A stretch of 64,000 nt of DNA from Mangrovimicrobium sediminis. GTDB taxonomy: Bacteria; Pseudomonadota; Gammaproteobacteria; Pseudomonadales; Halieaceae. The stretch lies in contig NZ_SRLE01000012.1 in the NCBI RefSeq assembly GCF_004745945.1, positions 1-64,000 on the forward strand, read 5' to 3'. The notes under the pieces were generated by a model that saw nothing but the letters and a program-made list of their open reading frames with translations, ran no database searches and had not been told where the DNA came from. A program made the position numbers and the translations under genes. Below, one piece after another: positions 36,348 to 45,190 of this stretch (position 1 is its first letter; the number at the start of each line of letters is the position of its first letter).

Positions 36348-36725
36348 ATGGCACGTGGCCTGCGCTTCGGCGTGGTCGGCGTAGTGACCGCCGCATTGCA
36401 CTACGGCACCCTCTACCTCGGTGTCGCTTGGCTGGGGCAGGGCAGCACCGCGGCCAGCAGTGTTGGCTTTGTCGTGGCGGTCAGTTTTAATTACGCGATG
36501 CACTATTACTGGACTTTCGCCGATGGCGTCGAAGCCGCCCCACACGGGCGAGCGCTGCGTCGCTATGCGGCGATGGTCGCCGTCGGTTTCGTGCTCAACG
36601 CACTGGTCATGTATCTGGGCGTGCACGGCCTGCACTGGCACTACCTGCTCGCCCAGGCTGCCGCGCTGGTGGTGGTTGTCGCCTGGAACTTCACACTGGC
36701 CAACGCCTGGGTTTTCCGGGCCTGA
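36348..36725 (+). CDS. GtrA-family membrane protein, putative polyprenyl-phosphate-sugar flippase
   Basis: A 125-residue protein with four predicted membrane helices, typical in length for GtrA. Hallmarks are LRFGVVGVVTAALHYG at the N-terminus, SFNYAMHYYWTF and the C-terminal WNFTLANAWVF. A GTG start at 36324, overlapping the preceding gene, is also possible. It is expected to flip undecaprenyl-phosphate-linked sugar made by the adjacent glycosyltransferase. Confidence 0.85.
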   Translation: MARGLRFGVVGVVTAALHYGTLYLGVAWLGQGSTAASSVGFVVAVSFNYAMHYYWTFADGVEAAPHGRALRRYAAMVAVGFVLNALVMYLGVHGLHWHYLLAQAAALVVVVAWNFTLANAWVFRA

Positions 36726-36734
36726 GGGGGCGGT

Positions 36735-37688
36735 TTGTCGCACACCATTACAGTCGTCGTGCCTATCTACAACGAGAGCGACGTACTCGCGCAGTTCCAC
36801 GAGCGCCTGTGCGGGGTGCTGGATGCCTGTGCCGGCGAGTTCTCGATACTCTACGTGGACGATGGCAGCGAGGACGACAGCCTCGCCCTGCTGCACGACC
36901 TGCGCAGCACGGATTCACGCGTCGGCGTGATCGAGCTGTCGCGCAACTTCGGCAAGGAGGTGGCGCTGAGCGCCGGGCTGGATCACGCCGGCGGTGAAGC
37001 GGTGATCGTCATGGACGCCGACCTGCAGGACCCGCCGGAACTGATCCCGCAATTCATCGACGCCTGGCAGGCCGGCTACGACGTGGTCTACGGCCAGCGC
37101 CGCGACCGGCGCGGCGACTCCCCCTTCAAGCGCAATTCCGCGCGCGCGTTCTACCGTGTGCTCGGCGTGTTGAGCGACGTCGAGATACCCCGCGATGTCG
37201 GCGATTTCCGGTTGCTCAGTCGGCGCGCGGTGGAAGCCCTGAAATCGCTGCCGGAGCGGCACCGCTACATGAAGGGGTTGTTCGCCTGGATCGGTTTCCC
37301 GCAAAAGGCCATCCCCTACGACCGCGAGGCGCGCGTCGCCGGTGTGTCGCGCTGGAATGTCTGGCGCCTTTGGAATTTTGCCCTCGAAGGCATTACCTCT
37401 TTCTCTGCAGCACCCCTGAAGATGGCCACGTACCTGGGGCTGGTAACGTCCACCGTGGCCTTCATATATGGTGTCTACATGTTGTTGCGCACGTTGTTCT
37501 TCGGCAACCCGGTACCCGGCTACCCGTCGCTGATCATCGTTATCCTGTTCCTGGGCGGTGTGCAGTTGATCTGCCTTGGCATCATTGGCGAATACCTCGC
37601 GCGCACTTACAACGAGAGCAAGCAGCGGGCCCTGTACTTCATCAAGGGCTATCACCCCTCTGCCGACCAGCACAGCGACGAATCCTGA
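36735..37688 (+). CDS. GtrB/DPM1-like polyprenyl-phosphate glycosyltransferase (GT2)
   Basis: A 317-residue family 2 glycosyltransferase. The GT-A domain has VVVPIYNESDVL at the start, YVDDGSEDDS and the metal-binding VMDADLQDPPE. Two C-terminal membrane helices follow (about 235-300), as in GtrB and ArnC. It should load a sugar onto undecaprenyl phosphate at the inner leaflet. The start is TTG at 36735 after a GAGGGGG site. Its stop overlaps the next start by one base (TGATG). Confidence 0.88.
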   Translation: MSHTITVVVPIYNESDVLAQFHERLCGVLDACAGEFSILYVDDGSEDDSLALLHDLRSTDSRVGVIELSRNFGKEVALSAGLDHAGGEAVIVMDADLQDPPELIPQFIDAWQAGYDVVYGQRRDRRGDSPFKRNSARAFYRVLGVLSDVEIPRDVGDFRLLSRRAVEALKSLPERHRYMKGLFAWIGFPQKAIPYDREARVAGVSRWNVWRLWNFALEGITSFSAAPLKMATYLGLVTSTVAFIYGVYMLLRTLFFGNPVPGYPSLIIVILFLGGVQLICLGIIGEYLARTYNESKQRALYFIKGYHPSADQHSDES

Positions 37689-39409
37689 TGACTACCGACA
37701 CCCCCGTTGCCCGGCCGGCGATGATGCGACTCGACCCGCTGCAGGTTCTGCTGTTCCTCGCCGGCATTCTTATCTACCTGTCCTTCGGCTATACCGAGAT
37801 GGCTGGCTCGGACCTGTGGTGGCACCTCGCCGCCGGGCGCGAGTTGTTCCAGACCGGGACGCCCTGGATGGTGGACGACTGGTCCTACTCCGCCCTCGGC
37901 CACGACTGGCTGAACCACGAGTGGTTCGCCGATATCATCTTCTGGTCCTGGGCGTCGGCTTTCGGCCAGGCCAGCCTGGTGTACTGGAAGTGGCTGGTGG
38001 TGATCGTCACCTTCTGCCTGTTGCAGTGGACATTGCAGCGCCAGACCGGCAATGGTTTCGCCGCGCTGGTCTGCGCCGCGCTCGCGGCGGCTATCGCCGC
38101 GCCGTTTATCGATATTCGCCCGCATCTTTACAGCCTGTTGTTTTACTGCCTGCTGCTCTGCCTGCTGTTGGGCAAGACACCCAGGCGCTGGCTACTGGCA
38201 CTGATCTTCCTGGTCTGGGTGAACCTGCACGGCGGGTTTTTCTTCGGCCTGATGGCGCTGGGCGTGCTGCTGTTTCCCTGGCGCAATTTCAGCCTGCTGC
38301 GTCTACGCACGGCGTTTCTTACGGGGCTGCTGTGTCTCGCCGCGGCGGCCATCAATCCCTCCGGCTTCGAGACGTTTCTCTACCCGCTGGTTTACGCCTT
38401 CGACAGTAGCTCGCCGTACCGCGGGCTGGGCGAATGGCTGCCGCCCTTCAAACCCGGCGGCATCCGCTCGCCGCTGTTTTTCTATTTCATGTGGGCGCCG
38501 CTGTTGGCGCTGGTCTATGCCGTGCCCGCGGTGAGAAAGCGCCTGGGCGACGTGCCCTGGGAAGGGCTGGTGCTTACCGGCCTGACCCTCGCCATGGCAT
38601 TGACGAGCCGCCGCTTCATTCCGATTTTCGGCATCTCCCTGGCATTGCTCCTGGCGCCGCTTGCCGGGCTGGTGTTCGATGTGCTGCGCCACCGCGCGCT
38701 GCAGTACCTGGTGGCGATGGTATTCATCAGTGTCGGTGTGGCGCGCCTGTGGTACTACCCGTTACAGGCGGCGCCGGCGTTCCACTACCTCACCGCCGAG
38801 TACACCTACCCCGAGGACATGGTCAGCTTCATGCAGGCCAACGACCTGCACGGCAAGGTGTTCGCGCTGTACAACTGGGGCGGCTACCTGCACCTGCGCA
38901 CCGACGGCGCGATGAAGGTGTATATCGATGGCCGCGCCGACACCCTTTACTCCGCCGACGAGTACAACCTGTATGTCGGCGTCCTGCGCGGCATGCCGGG
39001 CTGGATCGACGTTATCGAAGGCACCGGGGCGCAATACATACTGTGGCCCGCGGCCTCGCGCAACGGGCCGCGGATGCTCGAGCGCCTGCTGGCCAGCAAG
39101 CGCTGGCGGCTGGTCTACCAGGACGCAGTGTCCTTCCTCGTGGTGCGCAACGGCGTGCCGATACCTGAAAAACTCAAGGCCTCGCCAGGCTCGCCCGCGC
39201 GGGACCTCACGGTGGCGATGAACGCCGCGCGGGAGAACCGGGTGGAACTCGCCCTGGTGTACACGCGGCGTGTGCGCGAGGCAGTGCCGTGGCAGAAGAC
39301 CGCCTGCCAGCTGCAGGTGAACATGCTGCGTTTCCAGGACCATCTGCGCGAGGCGGCTGACGTTTTGCAGGAGTGCCGGGGCTGGTTCCCCACCGACATG
39401 CTGAATTGA
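37688..39409 (+). CDS. Polytopic membrane protein of glycosyltransferase operon
   Basis: A 573-residue protein with about ten to twelve hydrophobic helices over residues 15-370 and a soluble C-terminal region of roughly 180 residues. The early segment GSDLWWHLAAGRELFQTG and the DDWSYSALGHDWLNHEW stretch recall GT-C-like or O-antigen-related membrane proteins of unknown function. The start overlaps the GtrB-like stop by one base, so it is translationally coupled. I cannot assign an activity; a GT-C transferase acting on the same lipid-linked sugar is plausible. Confidence 0.7.
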   Translation: MTTDTPVARPAMMRLDPLQVLLFLAGILIYLSFGYTEMAGSDLWWHLAAGRELFQTGTPWMVDDWSYSALGHDWLNHEWFADIIFWSWASAFGQASLVYWKWLVVIVTFCLLQWTLQRQTGNGFAALVCAALAAAIAAPFIDIRPHLYSLLFYCLLLCLLLGKTPRRWLLALIFLVWVNLHGGFFFGLMALGVLLFPWRNFSLLRLRTAFLTGLLCLAAAAINPSGFETFLYPLVYAFDSSSPYRGLGEWLPPFKPGGIRSPLFFYFMWAPLLALVYAVPAVRKRLGDVPWEGLVLTGLTLAMALTSRRFIPIFGISLALLLAPLAGLVFDVLRHRALQYLVAMVFISVGVARLWYYPLQAAPAFHYLTAEYTYPEDMVSFMQANDLHGKVFALYNWGGYLHLRTDGAMKVYIDGRADTLYSADEYNLYVGVLRGMPGWIDVIEGTGAQYILWPAASRNGPRMLERLLASKRWRLVYQDAVSFLVVRNGVPIPEKLKASPGSPARDLTVAMNAARENRVELALVYTRRVREAVPWQKTACQLQVNMLRFQDHLREAADVLQECRGWFPTDMLN

Positions 39410-39415
39410 TCAGCT

Positions 39416-40309
39416 TCAGCGCAGCTCGGCCAGCAGGGAGTCGATGCCGTGCAGGGCCTGGCTCGCGTAGCCGCCGCCGAACAGGTTGAAGTGGTTGAGC
39501 AGGTGGTAGAGGTTGTACAGCGTGCGGCGCGTGCCGTAACCCGGGTCCAGGGGCAGTGCCGCGCGGTAGGCGGCGTAGAAATCCGCGCCGAAGCCGCCGA
39601 ACAATTCGCTCATTGCGATATCCGCCTCACGATCGCCGCGGTACACCGCCGGGTCGAATAGCACCGGCATGCCGGTCTCGTCCACGCCCCAGTTGCCGCC
39701 CCAGAGGTCACCGTGCAGCAACGACGGGAATGGGTGATAGGTGGTGAAGAATTGAGGCAGCACTTCCAGAAGTTGCTCGCCGCGGTGGATCAAAGTGTGC
39801 GGGGCGCCGTTGTTTGCCGCCAGGCGGAGTTGGAAGCCCAAACGCTGTTCGCGCAGGAAGCTTATCCATTCATCCGCGAGTAAGTTCGGCTGCGGCGTGG
39901 TACCGATGAAATTGTCGCGCGGCCAGCCGAAGTGTGCACCGGGTATGGCATGCAGTGCCGCCAGTTGTTCGCCGAAACGTGCGCCGGCCGCCGATGGGCT
40001 GCCGCGCATCTCGATGAACTCCAGCGCCAGCCAGGCGCCGTCGGTATCGACGCCGTGGGCGATGGCGCGCGGTACGCGGATGCAGCCGGTGTCGCCCAGC
40101 GCGTTGAGTCCGTCCACCTCCGCCGCGAACATGGGCAGGCGGTCCGCCAGGTTGCGCTTGACGAAAACGCGTTGGCCATCGCCCTCCAGGCATATCGCCT
40201 CGTTGATATCGCCACCGCCTATTCTTCGTGAGCTTGTAGGCTTGAATGGGCGCCCGGTGGCGGCGGTGATGGCTTCCTCGATTGAAGGCACCGGGTTGAT
40301 TCTGGACAT
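39416..40309 (-). CDS. Fructosamine kinase family protein
   Basis: A 297-residue kinase of the fructosamine-3-kinase/ribulosamine kinase group. It phosphorylates sugars bound to protein amines so that the adduct falls off. Visible motifs are the N-terminal RRIGGGDINEA, the lysine of VFVKRN, the catalytic HGDLWGGNWG near residue 199 and the metal-binding FDPAVYRGDREADIAM. Length matches the family. It is read in the same direction as the sulfotransferase-like gene, 10 bases behind it, so it may share that transcript, although base composition changes sharply between them. Confidence 0.9.
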   Translation of the reverse strand: MSRINPVPSIEEAITAATGRPFKPTSSRRIGGGDINEAICLEGDGQRVFVKRNLADRLPMFAAEVDGLNALGDTGCIRVPRAIAHGVDTDGAWLALEFIEMRGSPSAAGARFGEQLAALHAIPGAHFGWPRDNFIGTTPQPNLLADEWISFLREQRLGFQLRLAANNGAPHTLIHRGEQLLEVLPQFFTTYHPFPSLLHGDLWGGNWGVDETGMPVLFDPAVYRGDREADIAMSELFGGFGADFYAAYRAALPLDPGYGTRRTLYNLYHLLNHFNLFGGGYASQALHGIDSLLAELR

Positions 40310-40319
40310 TATATGCTTT

Positions 40320-41354
40320 CTATATCTTTAACTTCCCAACAATCTTCTTGAAGAATGAGCCAAGTTGTGTAGGTGAAGGTTCTCCTTTTAACCGTCCAAC
40401 AGCATCTGCTATTGACTGAAGGTCATCGCATTGAATGTTGTGCTCGCTTTGCGACAGAGCGAGTTTTTCCATAAGCCAATCAATCGTGCTTGGGCTCACT
40501 CTCAATATGTCCTCCTCATTTCGAAGGGCGTTTGTGTCGTAAGCGGTGATGTCTTCTTCTATGGAAAAGCCAGCCCTATCTTCAAACCTCTGGACCGCAT
40601 GCTCTCCTGAAATAAGTAACTCTCTATAAAGTTCGCTGTGAAAATGAAGCTTTTCCCCTTTAAGCTGGCGCAACTCTGAGAGAAGCGTTTTATCTTCCGG
40701 TTTGAAATCCCGGTGGAACTTTCGGTAAATATACAGTAGTTGAATCGCCTCTTTGGACAGGCTGAAGTTGCTTGAAGGCACATCGGCATCTCTCCAGGGC
40801 AGTTCAGCTTTGTCCATAAAATATCGCACTACATCTCCGTTGGGGAAAAGACTCTTATCGTACTTGTGTGCAAAGACATTTTGACTTTCAAAAACATCAT
40901 CCAGGATGTTCAGTCGAATCGCGTAGGAAAAGTTGTATTTTTCGTTGAGTGGGCGAAAAGACTGCTTTTGTCGCTCTTGAAACGCACTTTCCATCCTTGA
41001 TTTCATCGGGCGAAAGAATATATGAACCACTATCTTGCTGTAGTACGGTTTAAAAAAATTGTACAGCTCTAGCGTGTTTTCACGGTTCAGCTTCGATATG
41101 GATTCGGCGGAAATAATGTCAATGTCTGTATTGCTTTTCTCAATAGCCTCTTGCAGTTTGTTTCTCGCGTGATCTCTCACTTGGGGGCTCTTGCCGGGCT
41201 CAAAGGCCTGATTTATCCACATCGACGAATTCGGAATTCCCGAGTTCAAATACGTATGTTCAGCTTCGTCCCTTGTGTGGAAGAGATAATCCTGAATTGA
41301 AGAAGTTCCAGTTTTATGTGTTCCAGGATGTACAATTAGCTTTTTTCCACTCAT
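40320..41354 (-). CDS. Sulfotransferase-like protein, AT-rich foreign gene
   Basis: A 344-residue protein. The N-terminus LIVHPGTHKTGTSSIQDYLF matches the P-loop-like PAPS-binding loop of sulfotransferases, and the VHIFFRPMKSRMESAF stretch resembles the second cofactor motif (Arg and Ser). The remainder is poorly conserved and rich in Lys, Asn, Glu and Ser. Base composition is visibly AT-richer than its neighbours and codon use favours A/T third positions, which suggests horizontal acquisition. The gene borders a non-coding stretch with IS debris. Substrate unknown; polysaccharide or lipid sulfation is possible. Confidence 0.7.
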   Translation of the reverse strand: MSGKKLIVHPGTHKTGTSSIQDYLFHTRDEAEHTYLNSGIPNSSMWINQAFEPGKSPQVRDHARNKLQEAIEKSNTDIDIISAESISKLNRENTLELYNFFKPYYSKIVVHIFFRPMKSRMESAFQERQKQSFRPLNEKYNFSYAIRLNILDDVFESQNVFAHKYDKSLFPNGDVVRYFMDKAELPWRDADVPSSNFSLSKEAIQLLYIYRKFHRDFKPEDKTLLSELRQLKGEKLHFHSELYRELLISGEHAVQRFEDRAGFSIEEDITAYDTNALRNEEDILRVSPSTIDWLMEKLALSQSEHNIQCDDLQSIADAVGRLKGEPSPTQLGSFFKKIVGKLKI

Positions 41355-42189
41355 ACCAAAATCCGACTAAGGAGCCCACGGAGTCAGTTCTCCGGTCAAT
41401 AATTCTCGAGGCCTGCTATACGCAACAGCTTACACATTAAAATCAGCTGCACAGAGCCGAATTTGAAGGGCACAGCGAGCCGACAGGGTGTGCATTTTAG
41501 TGTAATCGCGCTGAGGGCTGCACCAGCTATGAACAGCAAGCAAAGAAATTTTCAGTGAGCGTTTTCACCCGCCCGCGCTCAATTCCCAAGTTGTTCCATT
41601 AAACAAGGATTATCACATATCACAGGTTGTGACGCCTCCTGATGGATGAATCGGTTGGCCGTGCCAATTTCTTCGAGCGTGGCTGAATGCGGGGCTCGAG
41701 CATATCGCGCCGCCCCTCGGGCGAACACCGCGGGCACCTTCTCTCCTGGAGGATGGATCGGTCTAGTGGAGTTGCAGTGGTTACGCATGTTGCAATTCCA
41801 CCCGTCGCATCCTGCAAGCTCGCGAACTCGCGCGGTTGCAAGGAGTAGGCCCGGAACTAGCCGTGGCAACTATGGGCGTTCTCATTCTGAGTCAGCTAGC
41901 GGGGTTGGATGAAGTGCAACTCCAGCCAAGTGTGTTTTGAGAAGAAGGGCATGGTCTTGCTGGTCAACGCCGGGGCATTGACCAGCACGGTCCGGGCGGG
42001 TGGCCAGTGTATTGCGTCCAGACAACCCATTTCGCAGGTTGGGCGCTGGCGGCGGAGGCGTCCATGCTGCCGAAATCGGATATCTAGCGGTGCAGGGTGG
42101 TCAAGCCTTTGGCGTACTCATCGGTCGAGTCAGCCGTCGGCGGAAGTGGTTATCCCCCGACGTGCCCGACATTCAGTCAAGAGCAGTTT
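41355..42189. other. AT-richer region without recognisable gene
   Basis: Short open frames exist on both strands but none has protein-like composition, a good ribosome site or recognisable motifs. The region lies between the foreign sulfotransferase-like gene and an IS3 remnant and is probably decayed mobile DNA. Confidence 0.5.
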
Positions 42190-42899
42190 GGCTCAGTTGC
42201 TCTAATTTCCGCCGCTTTCTCGGATTATACTTCAGCTCGATTTATTCAAGGATGTCGGCATGAGCTTCAGCCCGAGTGACTTGCCGGCGATGGTTCACCT
42301 GTTCCCGTTTCAACACACTGAAGAAGCTCTCTGCGGCGGCATTGTCGTAATAGCTGCCAATAGCACTCTTGCTACTTGTGATTTTGTGGCCAGTCAGGAA
42401 TTGCTGGTACTCATGGCTGGTAAACTGGGAACTTGCGATCCGAGTGGAGTACCACTGGTGCCTTCGACTTTCGCCACCACCACGCCATGAGGACAGCCTG
42501 AATTAGCAGTTTTCGAACCATGTGGTGGCTCATTGACCATCCCACTAGCTGGGCACCGAAGAGGTCGATGACCACAGCCAGACCTGGCCAGCCTTCGCCA
42601 GTTCGCAAATAGGCAGTATCGGTTCCCCACTTGGTATCAGCCCCTTCGCGCAAAAAATCACGCTCCTTCTTCACCTGCCGAGATCCTCGCTGGACACGTG
42701 CGATTTCCTCATCTCTAGGATAGCCGTGGCCGGAATACACCCGCTTGCGTGGCTCCGAAGCTTGCTTCACCCACTGGCGGAGCATGTTGCCATCGATACC
42801 CGGGTTTCGGGCAATTTCGGATACGGGAGTATCGGACTGCTGCACCAAGCGTATAGCTTCTTGTTTACACTCAGGCGAGTATCGTTTTCTCCAGGACAT
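42190..42899 (-). pseudogene. IS3-family transposase remnant, internally deleted and frameshifted
   Basis: The frame starts as an IS3 OrfA (MSWRKRYSPECKQEAIRLVQ, helix-turn-helix, then KKERDFLRE). It jumps directly into the middle of OrfB (KWGTDTAYLRTGEGW, AVVIDLFGAQLVGWSM), so the join region and first part of OrfB are deleted. At VLHSDR one extra base breaks the frame; reading one frame over restores SFTSHEYQQFL through YYDNAAAESFFSVLKRE. A TAA at 42242-42244 then replaces a sense codon after ADILE. The element cannot encode a working transposase. Clear terminal inverted repeats were not found. Confidence 0.85.
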
Positions 42900-43022
42900 G
42901 GGATACCTTGTTCAAGTCGTGACTATCCATTGTTAGTCTGGGTATCCGTCGTGTCGGGGGAGAACCAATTGACCCGGGCCGGGAAACGTATGAGTGCGAT
43001 TTACAGCGAGAGCCCGAAGCCA

Positions 43023-43133
43023 TTAGCACAGAAAGTCTTTATGCAAATCGACGTCCCAGTCTGCCTCGGCAACGGAAATGCCTTGCTCTTTGACGAGGCG
43101 CACCACCTCCAATTTGGATTTGCGGCGGAACCG
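43023..43133 (-). pseudogene. Second IS3-type OrfA fragment
   Basis: On the minus strand a 36-codon stretch reads RFRRKSKLEVVRLVKEQGIS, then VAEADWDVDLHKDFLC and a stop. This matches the start of IS3/IS407-type OrfA helix-turn-helix proteins (FKLEVVRLVKEQGISVAEAA) but differs from the remnant at 42190-42899. It is a separate degraded element. The rest of 42900-43583 shows no gene. Confidence 0.65.
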
Positions 43134-43541
43134 TATACGTGTTGTCGTAATCTGCCTCCAGATTCATCGTGACACCCAAACCAGGCATAGACGAAATTTG
43201 GGGGCAGGCCACCCACCGTCAGCGGAGGAAGCAAGAGCACGAAATTCAAGCCAAGCATCACCTCGGAGTAGAATCAACTGCAGTTACATGAGCAGCTATA
43301 CCGGCAATTGTGGGCGCGCGCAGTTTCGGGAGTTCAAGGCATGATCAATGTTTTGCGCTGCGGCTGGCATGTTAGTGTGCGGATCCAGGTCGGCGACAAT
43401 GATCAGCCAAGTGTTTGAATTTAAAAAAGTAAAAATGCGAAATCAAGTTCATCACCTGAGAATGCGTTATCCAAGCTACACCTCTCGGAAAGAGCAATTC
43501 GGGCCAAAATCAACCGTCAAGCCCACCTCTTGACGAAAGTA

Positions 43542-43570
43542 TTGAGCAATGACCCTCATCCATCTATAAT
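43542..43570 (+). promoter_or_regulatory. Promoter of tRNA-Val
   Basis: TTGAGC (43542-43547) and a perfect TATAAT (43565-43570) are spaced by 17 bases. The predicted start lies about 7 bases ahead of the mature tRNA. Confidence 0.75.
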
Positions 43571-43583
43571 CCCGCCCCTCTTC

Positions 43584-43660
<77 letters not shown>

Positions 43661-43668
43661 AATCCCAA

Positions 43669-43694
43669 AGCCCCGGCACCCGCCGGGGCTTTTT
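43669..43694 (+). terminator. Terminator of tRNA-Val
   Basis: A perfect 9-bp stem (AGCCCCGGC 43669-43677 with GCCGGGGCT 43682-43690) runs straight into a T-tract, 8 bases after the tRNA CCA. Confidence 0.92.
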
Positions 43695-43700
43695 CGTTCC

Positions 43701-43804
43701 GGGGTCAGAGCCCTTTTCGAGCGAAAATGATTTCCCAGCGTTCACCAGAATAATGTGCCGGCTCTCCGCAGACATCTTTCATGACCAAAAAGGGCTCTGA
43801 CCCC
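43701..43804. repeat. Inverted repeat with GGGGTCAGAGCCCTTTT arms
   Basis: Bases 43701-43717 and 43788-43804 are perfect 17-bp inverted repeats around a 70-base spacer with no gene. The arm shares its first ten bases with the repeats at 679 and 725, so it belongs to the same dispersed palindromic family. Confidence 0.75.
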
Positions 43805-43817
43805 TCTTTTCATTCGT

Positions 43818-43865
43818 TTGAATCCGGGGTGGATGGTGGTAGTATCTGGACAGGTGGTAAGGCCA
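43818..43865 (+). promoter_or_regulatory. Promoter and GntR-type operator of manD-kdgK
   Basis: TTGAAT (43818-43823) and TAGTAT (43840-43845) with a 16-base spacer predict a start near 43852. The palindrome TGGTAAGGCCA lies at 43855-43865, just past that start, placed to repress. It shares GTGGTAAGRCCAATTAT with the GH2 promoter. FadR-subfamily GntR regulators recognise TGGTNNNACCA-like sites. Confidence 0.7.
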
Positions 43866-43948
43866 ATTATGGCCGCCTGGCCAAAGATCAAGTGTAATAC
43901 CGTCCTGCTACGCTGTCCCCGGACCCGAACTACAAGAACGATATATCG

Positions 43949-45157
43949 ATGAAGATTATTGACGCGAAAGTGATCGTCACCTGCCCGGGGCGCAATTTCG
44001 TGACCCTCAAGGTGGTCACCGACGAGGGCGTGTACGGGATCGGCGACGCCACCCTGAACGGCCGCGAGATGGCGGTGGTTTCATACCTCGAGGACCACAT
44101 CGTGCCCTGCCTGATCGGCCGCGACCCGCAGCAGGTCGAGGACATCTGGCAGTACCTGTACCGCGGTGCGTACTGGCGCCGGGGCCCGGTGACCATGACT
44201 GCGATCGCCGCGGTGGATGTCGCCCTGTGGGACATCAAGGCGAAGATCGCCAATCAGCCGCTTTACCAGTTGCTCGGCGGCAAGTCCCGCGACGGGGTGA
44301 TGGTCTACGGCCATGCCAATGGCGGCGATATCGCCGAGACCGTCGACGAGGTGGGCCGCTATATCGACATGGGCTACAAGGCCATCCGCGCACAGACCGG
44401 GGTGCCGGGACTGCCGTCCACCTACGGCGTGGCCAGTGAAAAGATGTACTACGAGCCCGCCGATGCGGAACTGCCCACCGAGAACGTGTGGTCCACCGAG
44501 AAGTACCTCAACCACGTGCCGAAGCTGTTCCAGACCCTGCGCGACAAGTACGGCTTCGATCACCACCTGCTGCACGACTCCCATCACCGCCTGACCCCGA
44601 TCGAGGCGGCGCGCCTGGGCAAGGACCTTGAGCCCTTCCGTCTATTCTGGCTGGAAGACACGGTCACCGCCGAGAACCAGGAGAGCTTCCGCCTGATTCG
44701 CCAGCACACCACCACGCCGCTGGCGGTGGGCGAGGTGTTCAGCTCGATCTTCGACTGCCAGCAGCTGATCACCGAGCAACTGATCGACTACATTCGCGCC
44801 ACCGTTGTGCACGCCGGCGGTATCACCCACCTGCGGCGCATTGCGAACCTGGCGGACCTGTACCACGTGCGCACCGGCTGCCACGGCGCGACCGACCTGT
44901 CCCCGGTGTGCATGGGCGCGGCCCTGCACTTCGATACCTGGGTGCCCAACTTCGGTATTCAGGAATACATGCGGCACACGCCGGAGACCGATGCGGTGTT
45001 CCCCCACGTCTATACCTTCGACGACGGCTACCTGTACCCGGGCGAGGTGCCCGGCCACGGCGTGGATATCGACGAGGCACTGGCGGCAAAATACCCCTAC
45101 AAACCCGCCTACCTGCCGGTCAACCGCCTGCAGGACGGCACCATGTTCAACTGGTAG
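43949..45157 (+). CDS. manD: D-mannonate dehydratase, ManD type (enolase superfamily)
   Basis: A 402-residue enolase-superfamily dehydratase that converts D-mannonate, and in some members D-gluconate, to 2-keto-3-deoxygluconate (KDG). The three metal ligands are visible in LLHDSHHRL (Asp), [13 protein letters not shown] (Glu) and LAVGEVFSS (Glu), and the catalytic histidine region is [20 protein letters not shown]. The N-terminal capping domain starts [18 protein letters not shown], the classic ManD/RspA start. It heads an operon with KDG kinase (33-base gap) behind an operator for the nearby GntR regulator. Unlike UxuA it belongs to the enolase superfamily. Confidence 0.93.
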   Translation: MKIIDAKVIVTCPGRNFVTLKVVTDEGVYGIGDATLNGREMAVVSYLEDHIVPCLIGRDPQQVEDIWQYLYRGAYWRRGPVTMTAIAAVDVALWDIKAKIANQPLYQLLGGKSRDGVMVYGHANGGDIAETVDEVGRYIDMGYKAIRAQTGVPGLPSTYGVASEKMYYEPADAELPTENVWSTEKYLNHVPKLFQTLRDKYGFDHHLLHDSHHRLTPIEAARLGKDLEPFRLFWLEDTVTAENQESFRLIRQHTTTPLAVGEVFSSIFDCQQLITEQLIDYIRATVVHAGGITHLRRIANLADLYHVRTGCHGATDLSPVCMGAALHFDTWVPNFGIQEYMRHTPETDAVFPHVYTFDDGYLYPGEVPGHGVDIDEALAAKYPYKPAYLPVNRLQDGTMFNW

Positions 45158-45190
45158 GGTGGCGCGCGCCACCCATCCAGGGTAGAGCGA

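Noticed and set aside
41579-42280. Several short open frames between the sulfotransferase-like gene and the IS remnant
   Set aside because: They overlap one another on both strands, lack ribosome sites and have no recognisable motifs.
43078-43344. Small open frame downstream of the IS remnant
   Set aside because: The opposite strand holds a recognisable OrfA fragment here and this frame has no protein-like features.
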